A stretch of 64,000 nucleotides of DNA from assembly GCF_000321225.1 (NCBI RefSeq), contig NW_004451672.1, positions 162,753-226,752 on the forward strand. Direction: 5' to 3'. The translations under genes and the position numbers were made by a program. Source of the DNA: Odobenus rosmarus divergens. Lineage: Eukaryota; Chordata; Mammalia; Carnivora; Odobenidae. Every line of letters begins with the position of its first letter. Position 1 is the stretch's first letter. The notes beneath the pieces were generated by a model, which saw only the letters and a program-made list of their open reading frames with translations, was not told where the DNA came from and did no database searches. Positions 56,214 through 64,000 of the stretch are shown here, one piece after another.

Positions 56214-57550
56214 ACCTGAGCATTCTGATGTATGTACATTTTATGTCAAACATTGCAAAATAGAATCATCATCATCTTCCTCAAGGGAGGGGTGGGCAGT
56301 GGATGGAGCCACAGAGGAGACAAGCTGGTGGAACACGAGGGGCCGTGGAGACTGAGAGACACGTATTTTTTGCTGGCATTTAAAATTTCCCATAACAGAA
56401 ATTTTTTTCCAACTGTCAGAGCTCTGGAAGGAGAAGGATTTTCAAGGTCTTGAAATAATTGAAGAGGTCATAAAAATGTGCATTACAAAACTATAGTAGG
56501 TAAATGTAATGAATTAGTGAAACAGAGACAAAAACTGGGAAATAGGTTTAAAAACAACACAAAGTATGTATTTTCACAGTGTGAAAGGTCTGTGTGAATT
56601 AACAAAATACACAGCATACCTTCACTTAGAAAAAGGAGCAAATGAATGAACAGACTTTGCATGATAGAAATGCACTGGTAAACAGACATTGATAAACCCC
56701 CACAAACAGGCAAATGCCTACAAATTTAAAAACATTATTTTCCATCTGTTGGGTTTTGTGAAATTTGTTACAAAGACTAATAGTGCTGGTAATGATGGAA
56801 GAAAATGAACATAATTTTGAGAGGATTCATGGACAGATTTTTTTGGGAAGGAAAACGGGGATTTTGTTTTGTAAATATCAAGTCTTATATATATGAAAGT
56901 TTTCACCCAAAAACTCTATTGCTGGGAACCTAGTCTTAGCAAATAATAAAGCTTTTAGCATGATTATGGTTATATCAACATTTTTATATTAGTTAAAATA
57001 TTTAAACTGACTACAATATGGTGTTAAACTCTGGTGCAGACACATTGACAGAACATAATGTAACCATCAGGAAGACTTAAATAAAAACTAGTCACAACAT
57101 GAAGCACGCTTAATCTTCAATAACTTCAAAACTTGAAGAAGTGTGATTATACTCACAAGAAATTAATGGAGCAAGAAACGGAGGGAGTGGCCAGGAGTGA
57201 GCAAATGACCAGATGGGCTCAGTGGCCAGGGAGCCCTGAGCAGACGGACTCAGAGGAGAGAAACAAGCCACTGGAAATATACCATGGAGTCTCGAAAATC
57301 CCTGTAACACTAGGGGCATCTCTGATCATTCATTCTCTAGAAGAGATACTGATCCAGCACACTCTTGACTACATGATGGAAACCTGAAAAGCAATAATGT
57401 TTTAGTAAAGGGTTTTCCACCAAGACACACTACTTCTAATTTCTGCTCACTTAGGGCACCAGCTTACCAACTCTGTTTACTAATACTCAAAACACTAACT
57501 GGGAACTTCACAAAAACCCCAAGATGTGTTGAAAATCATTGGCCCCAAAC
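56214..57550. other. AT-rich non-coding DNA
   Basis: No gene recognised. 56880-57090 ('AAACTCTATTGCTGGGAACC', 'TTAAACTGACTACAATATGG', 'ATGTAACCATCAGGAAGAC') reads like an old LINE remnant in sense orientation; family not certain. Confidence 0.45.
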
Positions 57551-57646
57551 TTCAGAATAACACCTACCTCACAGGTGTTGCAGTGAAGATTACTGTGCTA
57601 ACAATCAAAAGCTTTACAACTTATAACAGTGATAACAATATTCAGT
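57551..57646 (-). mobile_element. MIR SINE fragment, antisense
   Basis: 'AATAACACCTACCTCACAGGTGTTGCAGTGAAGATTACTGTGCTAAC' resembles antisense MIR 'ataatacctacctcatagggttgttgtgaggattaaatgag', followed by 'AAAGCTTTACAACTTATAACAGTG' like 'aaagcgcttagaacagtg'. Confidence 0.65.
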
Positions 57647-57647
57647 G

Positions 57648-57751
57648 TTTTTTAAGATTTTTAAGTAACCCCTACACCCAACGTGGGCTCAAACCCACAA
57701 CCCTGAGATGGAGTCACATGCTTCACCAAATGAGCTGGCCAGGTGCCCTGT
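57648..57751 (-). mobile_element. short tRNA-derived SINE (Can-SINE variant), antisense
   Basis: Only 104 bp: 'TTTTTAAGATTTTTAAGTAACCCCTACACCCAACGTGGGCTCAAACCCACAACCCTGAGATGG', then 'TTCACCAAATGAGCTGGCCAGGTGCCC'. It lacks the purine-rich middle of the others and ends in GCCAGGTGCCC. Target duplication CAATATTCAGTG (57636-57647) and CAATATTCCGTG (57752-57763), one mismatch. It landed at the end of a MIR. Confidence 0.88.
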
Positions 57752-57790
57752 CAATATTCCGTGCTTTCTGATGGGGGTCTCAGTTACTAA

Positions 57791-57880
57791 GATGACAGAT
57801 GATATCGAGATAACAGACGATAGAATGATAAAGTGGATGCTAAAATGGATGGACGAGTAATAGATGATAGAATGATAAAT
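57791..57880. repeat. degenerate GATA/GATG tetranucleotide repeat
   Basis: Repeated GATGATA, GATAGAATGATAAA (57818 and 57866 areas) and GGATGGAC words on one strand, imperfect. Confidence 0.65.
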
Positions 57881-57964
57881 GCCTTTGATCTGGAATAACT
57901 CCTTAGCCTATGTTTTTCACAACACTGACATTGTCACGTGTAACAAACAATGGAACAGATTTGT

Positions 57965-58520
57965 GGAACACACAAATCTTAAACGTACAATTCACATGCG
58001 AGTTGAAACACCACACGCCTTCACCATGGCCATCCTCATGAAGATGCGGAGAGATTCCCATCACACCCGGCCCCACCCTCCTCAAGCAACGCTGCTGCAT
58101 TCTATCCCCAGATCCCTCCTCGCCATTCCACAGCTTCCAGGAAGTGGGACCTGACACACATTCTCCTATCTGACATCTTTCACTTAGCAAAATGTTCTGT
58201 CCCAGCTCCTTCCTTCATCCTGCTCAGAAGTGTTTCTTCGTATGAATAAACTAGTTTATCCACGCTACTGCTCAGTGGACATTTGGGTTGTTTCCTTTTT
58301 TATTTTGCAGTTATTATAAACAATAAATGTTCCTATTTGTGTTCGTGTATTTTGTACTTGTGTTTCCACTTCTCTGAGATAAATATCCCAGGATTAAAGT
58401 GTGATCTCATATGACCGATGTTAAACTTTACAAGAAACCAACTGGGTAACCACGTGGCGTCCTCTCCTCCCTTCTGGTGGAGGGCTTGGTGGTAACCCTT
58501 CAAGGATACTGAGAAGGTGG
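57965..58520 (-). mobile_element. old L1 3' UTR and ORF2 end, antisense
   Basis: 'ACGTACAATTCACATGCGAGTTG', 'CATCTTTCACTTAGCAAAATGTTCTG', 'CAGTGGACATTTGGGTTGTTTCC' and 'AGTTATTATAAACAATAAATGTTCC' follow antisense L1M order. Diverged; the open frames at 58333-58725 are chance frames. Confidence 0.75.
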
Positions 58521-58835
58521 TCCCACATGTTCTTCCCTGCTCTCCCATTCGGTGCGGACACGTCCCCCCAACAGCCACGCCCTGTCTGGAGTGCAGCATC
58601 CTCAAACATGGTGGCAAAGCTACATCACCTCTGGTTGTAGGACTCCTCATGGTTAAATACTGTAACATAGCCTCATTTCGCTCTGTTCTGGCATTTTCTG
58701 CGAGACGGCAAAAGTTCTCCCCCATGTGTCTGGTTAATTAGGTCAACAACAGAGGAAAGAAATGTACATTAGTAATCAATGGGTTAACTGTGGCTGTGAT
58801 TGACTACAAGAACTCATTTCTTGTTTCTTAAAAAT
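58521..58835. other. non-coding DNA
   Basis: Nothing recognised. Confidence 0.5.
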
Positions 58836-58853
58836 CGCCTGCATTAGATTTTT

Positions 58854-59040
58854 TTTTAAGATTTTATTTATTAATTTGCGAGAGAGACAGAGAGAGAATG
58901 GGCAGGGGGAGAGGCAGAGGGAGAGGGAGAAGCAGACTCCCTGCTGAGCAAGGAGCCCGATGTGGGACTCGATCCCAGGATTCTGGGATCATGACCTGAG
59001 CCGAAGGCAGACGCTTAACCATCTGAGCCACCCAGGCACC
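58854..59040 (-). mobile_element. Can-SINE, antisense, young
   Basis: 'TTAAGATTTTATTTATTAATTTGCGAGAGAGACAG', 'GAAGCAGACTCCCTGCTGAGCAAGGAGCCCGATGTGGG', 'GGGATCATGACCTGAGCCGAAGGCAGACGCTTAACC', 'CTGAGCCACCCAGGCACC'. Perfect 18-bp target duplication CGCCTGCATTAGATTTTT at 58836-58853 and 59041-59058. Confidence 0.98.
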
Positions 59041-59058
59041 CGCCTGCATTAGATTTTT

Positions 59059-61479
59059 AGTGACCATACACTAATTTATATAGAAACACTTTTTCTAGAC
59101 AACGATATGCAGGTGTGCTCTGCTTTGGGTGGTGCACATTCCCATAACTGGAGACAGATTTTCCTTGGCAACTCTCTGCCCTCTGACAGCAAGGGGATGG
59201 GTATTTGCGTATTTTTAAAATTACAAATACAAAAAATTCATCACGTGTATACCTCAATCCATCAGGCTTCCCACACGGGCCTTCAGGAGACCAGAGTAAT
59301 TTCACCCGGCTACTCACTCATGCATAAGGACTATATTTGGAGATACAGAATCCAGGGTTTGCCTAAATTGTGGTAATCCACAGACATGTCTCCTCTCTGC
59401 TGACTGATTATAAGTTCCTAGAAGGCAGTGATTCAGATTCAATCTCCCTGGTAGACATCTAGCTGGCTTATTTGTTGAGTAAATCATCCCCATAGGTCCA
59501 ATCTTTTAAACTCGGATGCAGTTTCCAAGAGCCTCTCACGTTTCTTATAGGATGTCCAATTAGGGGTTCATAAGGGTTCTTTATACTATAGGTTACTTTC
59601 TCCTTGGCAAAACTGCACACATTATTTGCACACGTTTTATTTATTTTTATTTTTTTTTAGTCACTAGTAACTACTATGGAGATAACAGATCCTGTCAGAC
59701 CATCTGTTTATCTCATTGTTAGTGTCTGTTCTTTGATCTCATTAGCGTTGAAATATTGTTTCTTGGTGTGTAACTCATCTTGCATCCTGGACATTTTGGG
59801 AATCATGTTCTGAGACCTTGGATCTTACTTAAATCTTCTCTCTTCTCAGGCCATCATCCTATTGTGGTCTAGCACACATGCCCTGGCTGCTTGGTGGACT
59901 GTGGTTTAAATGTTGACTTGCAAAGCCTCTGCAATGCTCTCTGGTTGCCCTGTTAGTACACTCCAAGGCTGTTCCACCAACTCGGTGCTTGTCCCTGTAC
60001 TTAGGTGTCAAAACGTTGGCAGTGTTGGTTCAACACAAGGGTTGCCCCAGACTTCACATACTGCCTTCAAGGACCTCTTTCTCATCCCTTCGCAACCTTC
60101 CCCCCACTCTATCTGGCGGGGGAAGGGAAAAGCTCCTCTTCTTCCCACCACCAGACAGTCATGGACACGGGGCTCCATTCCATTCCCTGCCAGACACGAG
60201 CCCAGTAGGGAAGGGCACGAGTGGGGTCATTTCCTGGAGTTCAGCTGGGGTAGGCTGGGTATCACTAAAGACTCCGTCCTGGGGGCCACCCCTGGCTGAC
60301 TCCTTTGGCTAGACAATGCGGCCATTGCTTGAGTCTTTTCTCTCCTCTACACATTGGATTTCAGGGTCAAAGACTTCTCTAGATACATAAGAGGCAGTGC
60401 TTCTTCAAGTCAGGGGATTTAAAACCAAACAAAAAACTCCCCATCGTGTCCTTTCTCACGTCTCAATGTCCTTAGTCTTTTTCTCCATCTTTAAGAGTTT
60501 TGCGATATTTGGGTTTTATATATTGTTCAACGTTTTTAAGTATTTAGAAAAACAGTGGAATGCATTTACTCCATCTTGTCTGGAGCTGGAAGTCAAGTTC
60601 CCATCATTTTTTTGTATGTACAAACAAATCGACAAAATATACCGTGAATCCCAAAAGGAAAAGATGAGATGAGAGACACTTACACAGAATTTTTGGGTTT
60701 AAGTCTTTTATCCCAGCCTCTGCCTTTCTCTCTGCTGAGAGGAGGCATCAGGAAAGCAAGAAACTTGGGGAAAAAGAAGTTCTTGATTATTGTCTGTTTT
60801 GTGCTGAGGCAGCTCAGTGACCAGAAATAAAAAAAATCACCAAAAGTGGAGATCAGAGTTTTTGGCTCAAAAGGGACACCGAATCTTTGAGGGTAGAAAA
60901 GGCAGGGAGTCCAGAATGCAGACCAGAACTAAGCCTGTGGTTTAGGGGTTTCACCGTGGCTCCCAAGTCCTTTGCATTTTCTCCAACTCTTCAGCCAAGT
61001 TTGGTGCATTAAAAGATAAACGGTAGTGAGGATTCTGAGGAAGACTCATCCCAAACATACTGAAGCACGAATGTGGAGAGGACCAGAGAATGTTTAGTGC
61101 CAGGAGGACTCCGGCTGTGAGGTCCAAGCCTCATTCCCCTTCAACAAGAGGGGCAAAACTCAGATTTTGAACACCTTATACTAACATGATTATGGTGTTA
61201 GAAAATTAGCATTTATTTGGTAGTAACCGCACATCACCCTTCCTAGCTTCTCCCTTCTCCCTGCATTACCAAGATTCCGGAACCACTTCATTTCTGCCAA
61301 GGGGCTTAGTGTGATGTGTCCGTTAGATCAGATTTTGTTTGCCAGAAAATGTATTTGGTCTTAATTTTTCAAAGACTATTTTCATTGAATATAAACTGTA
61401 GTCTCATAGTCATTTCCAGTTTAAAACGTCCATAGTCTTCAGGCTGCCATCATTTCTGCGTTAGGCCCTTTAAAGGTAA
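59059..61479. other. non-coding DNA
   Basis: No gene recognised. Overlapping frames at 59910-60312 in three frames have no family features. L2-like scrap at 59404-59488. Confidence 0.5.
59404..59488 (+). mobile_element. L2 3' end fragment
   Basis: 'CTGATTATAAGTTCCTAGAAGGCAGTGATTCAGATTC' and 'GGCTTATTTGTTGAGTAAATCA' resemble the L2 tail 'actgtaagctccttgagggcagggactgtgtc ... aatatttgttgaatgaatga'. Confidence 0.55.
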
Positions 61480-61960
61480 TCGTGGGTGATTTTGTTTTTC
61501 CCTCTGCATCTTCATTTTATGGAATTTAACCATTGTGTCTCAAGGTGCAATTATATTTGGCTTGGGGCTAAATCTATGGTTTCTTGAATGTTTTTGTCAG
61601 ATTTGGAAAAGTCTGGACAAACTTCAAATATTTTTTTCTCTGCCCTTCCTTACTCTGGGAATCAGATCACACACGTACACCTAGAAGCTGAGTACACACT
61701 CGTCTTCTGATCTGTTCTAAAGTCCTTTTCTTTATGCTCTATTCTGTAGATTTCTCCTGACCTGTAATTCAGTTTTTACGAATGCCCCTCTCTACAGTTT
61801 CTAATATGCTATTAAACACCTCAACTGGACTATTAGTTAATAATTATAGACCTAGGATTTCCTTCTGGTTCCACTTTCTAGATTCTAATTCTCTGGTAAA
61901 ATTTCCCACCTGGCTATCTCATCTCCTAAACCTATTAAAGTAGGTGAGGCCTATAATATC
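61480..61960 (-). mobile_element. old L1 5' region, antisense
   Basis: 'GGAAAAGTCTGGACAAACTTCAAATATTTTTTTCTCTGCCC', 'TTCTTTATGCTCTATTCTGTAGATTTCTCCTGACC', 'ATTTCCTTCTGGTTCCACTTTCTAGATTCTAATTCTCTGGTAAAATTTCCCACC' resemble the antisense 5' part of old L1M elements ('gccattatttcttcaaatattttttctgccc ... agaatttccatttggttctt'). Diverged. Confidence 0.6.
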
Positions 61961-62000
61961 TGCTTTACCTGTAGGCCTAACTCCTAGGATGTCATTGTTC

Positions 62001-62196
62001 CTTTAAGATTATTTTGGAGCAAGAGAATGAGAGCACGGGGGGGAGGCCCAGGAGGAGGAGGGGGGAGAGACTCTTAAGCAGGCACCATGCTCAGCAGGGA
62101 GCCTGACATGGGGCTCGATCTGACAACCCTGGAATCATGACTAGAGCTGAAATCAAGAGTCAGACATTCAATCAACTGAGCCATCCAGGCGCGCCA
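62001..62196 (-). mobile_element. Can-SINE, antisense, older copy
   Basis: 'CTTTAAGATTATTTTGGAGCAAGAGAATGAGAG', a purine-rich middle, 'CAGCAGGGAGCCTGACATGGGGCTCGATCTGACAACC', 'GAGCTGAAATCAAGAGTCAGAC', 'GAGCCATCCAGGCGCGCCA'. Target duplication TAGGATGTCATTGTTC (61985-62000) and TAGGATGTTATTGTTC (62197-62212), one mismatch. Confidence 0.95.
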
Positions 62197-62212
62197 TAGG
62201 ATGTTATTGTTC

Positions 62213-62936
62213 TTGACGGCAGCACAGGGAGACAGACCCGATCTGACCGTCCTGCAGTCCACAGTCACGACAGCAGCTCGCTCAGATGCACTCAGATGTG
62301 GAATGGTTTTGTGACTGTCTGCCCATTTTTGGGGTCACAGGCTACTCATGAAGCAGAGAACCCTGATGAGTTTCTGCGGGAGCTCATGGCTCCAACCGGG
62401 GTAACTAACTTTGCTGTGCTTGGGGCCAAGCTTCTTAGCTGCCATTTTCCTTTGTTTCTTGGTCATTCGCCCCTCAATAGCTTAGAATTTGGCAATTTTA
62501 GAAAGGAAATTCCACACAGAATGCCAGGCTTTGTATTTGGTAATCTCCTTTTCTCCAGGGTCTTGTCCCCTTAAGTATTAACTGTGTTGACCAATTTCCA
62601 ATGCCCTCAAGTATTTGGGGGTTTTGTGCATTTGTTATTTTGCTTGTTCTTGATGAGAAAATAGGTCTGGTACAAACTGCAATACAGGTGAACGCAGAAA
62701 TACTCACCTTGTCTTAAATATTGATTTCAATGAGGTCAGGAGCCAATGGTCTTGTTTATAATTAGGTCACCAGCTATTTTGAGTCCACATGTGACCTCTG
62801 TCCCATGTGCCTGAACTAGCTCATTTACACATTTTATAAAGAGGAGACTTCGTTTCTTTCTTATGGTTACTTTATTGCATTTCAGTTTATGTTTTATGTA
62901 TTTATATATTCTCTATATTCATAATTTACATTTTAT
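62213..62936. other. non-coding DNA
   Basis: Nothing recognised. Confidence 0.5.
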
Positions 62937-62947
62937 TATATGTAGAT

Positions 62948-63109
62948 TTTTGAGAGAGAGAGAAAGCACAAGCAGGGGGAGGGTCAGAGGCAGAGGGAGC
63001 AGCAGACTCCATGCTCAGCAGGGAGACCAACATGGGACTCAATCCCAGGACCCTGAGATCATGACCTGAGCTAAAGGCAGACACTTCAACTAAGTCACCC
63101 AGGTGCCCC
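62948..63109 (-). mobile_element. Can-SINE, antisense
   Basis: 'TTTTTGAGAGAGAGAGAAAGCAC', 'CAGCAGACTCCATGCTCAGCAGGGAG', 'GAGATCATGACCTGAGCTAAAGGCAGACAC', 'GTCACCCAGGTGCCCC'. The T-rich end is short. Target duplication TATATGTAGAT (62937-62947) and TATATGCAGAT (63110-63120), one mismatch. Confidence 0.94.
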
Positions 63110-63120
63110 TATATGCAGAT

Positions 63121-63890
63121 AGATTTAAAAGCAATGTTTAAAGTCTTATGATGAAAAAAGCAGTTAACTTTCTACTCAACTTACACTCCACCCCTCTCCC
63201 ACCCCAATTATTTTCCTTTTACAGGAAAGTCCCTTCATTTTTGAGTCATATCTATTGTTACTTGTCCCCATGTTCCTAAAATACTCATGCTATTTGGACA
63301 AAGATAGCAATGAATTGACTAGAGATGTGCTTATAAATGCAAATATAAGTCAATATATGTTTGTATTTTAAATTTTCAGCTGTCACATCCATGGGGAAAG
63401 TTTAATCCTTCCCTGAATCAGAGAGATGAATATAAAGAAACCCAGTGTGACTGCAACATTACAGTTATTATGCCAGAACAAGGCTGATCTCAGCACGTTA
63501 AACCTTGCAGCATCTGCAGACTGATCTTTTCAAAGCAGTTGCAGTCCGTGGGGACACTACATACACAGCCCTCCAACCTTCCATCCTCCACTGCTGTAAT
63601 CCGCATCAAACCCCAAGCATCTTTTGTAAATCCTATTGGCCCAATTTGTTCTTTCACACCTCCTGTAACCCAGGACTGAAAGTAGATGTGGGATTGACCG
63701 AGGTGTCATGACCTCACCACTGGGTCATTATGCCTCCACTCCTTCCCAAAAGTTTCAAAACTAAGCCAACAAAACATCTGTTTTATGCTTCTTCATTCTT
63801 TTGGACACTGACACAGACTCAGGAAAGGTTTCACCTGGAAGACCAAGTGAGCTCCTCTATATCCCAATTAGTCTGAGAAGTGTGTTTTTG
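63121..63890. other. non-coding DNA
   Basis: Nothing recognised. Confidence 0.5.
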
Positions 63891-64000
63891 GTTTTTTTTT
63901 TTTGTTATGTTAATCACCATACATTACATCATTAGTTTTTGATGTAGTGTTCCATGATTCATTGTTTGTGCATAACACCCAGTGCTCCACGCAGAATGTG
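63891..64000 (-). mobile_element. young L1 3' end, antisense, runs off the window
   Basis: Poly(T) and then 'GTTATGTTAATCACCATACATTACATCATTAG', 'GATGTAGTGTTCCATGATTCATTGTTTGTGCATAACACCCAGTGCTCC', nearly identical to 27064-27165. The rest lies beyond position 64000, so its length is unknown. Confidence 0.95.

Noticed and set aside
1..64000. tRNA, rRNA, CRISPR, operon or bacterial-type systems
   Set aside because: No stand-alone tRNA with intact cloverleaf, no rRNA text and no spaced direct-repeat array. The tRNA-like sequences all belong to SINEs, and the DNA is clearly vertebrate.

Overview
This window is mammalian nuclear DNA from a carnivoran, and within Carnivora it best fits a caniform outside the dogs (an arctoid: bear, seal or mustelid type). 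The call rests on about twenty tRNA-derived Can-SINE copies with the 'GGGCGCCTGGGTGGCTCAG' head, a pyrimidine-rich middle and an AATAAA-bearing A-rich tail, and on young L1 3' ends of the carnivoran type. The canid head variant is not seen. I cannot name the species from the sequence.

No complete protein-coding gene is visible. The long open frames are reading frames through repeats (antisense L1, SINE, a GGGAA satellite) or short chance frames. The best coding candidate is a 117-bp exon-like segment on the minus strand at 45755-45871, flanked by AG and GT splice dinucleotides and phase 0 at both ends; I cannot assign it to a gene. The window is therefore most likely intergenic or inside long introns.

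Layout: 1-6.4 kb is mostly unique AT-rich DNA with one SINE, a MIR and L1 scraps. 6.4-8.3 kb is an old sense L1 3' part. 8.3-17.9 kb is mostly unique, with three SINEs clustered at 10.5-11.5 kb, MIRs, and two antisense MaLR-type LTRs around a CpG-rich spacer (12.6-13.7 kb). 17.9-20.0 kb is an antisense old L1 lacking its reverse-transcriptase core. 20-32 kb is unique DNA with SINEs, an L1 3' end split by a SINE (24.6-25.3 kb) and a younger L1 3' end next to old L1 (27.0-27.7 kb). 32.3-36.2 kb is a long antisense old L1 that received a younger L1 (15-bp target duplication) and a SINE. It abuts a decayed hAT DNA transposon with a recognisable transposase remnant (36.2-37.0 kb). 37-46 kb is unique DNA with SINEs. 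46.2-47.9 kb is a second sense old L1, split by a SINE. 48-64 kb holds more SINEs, an antisense L1 with a readable ORF2 C-terminus (51.4-52.3 kb), MIR/L2 scraps, an antisense L1 5' part (61.5-62.0 kb) and a young L1 running off the right edge.

Nothing here looks like a new biological system. The items most worth a second look are the exon-like segment at 45.8 kb, two short near-identical direct duplications about 1.7 and 2.0 kb apart, a fold-back repeat at 32.34 kb, and the hAT fossil.
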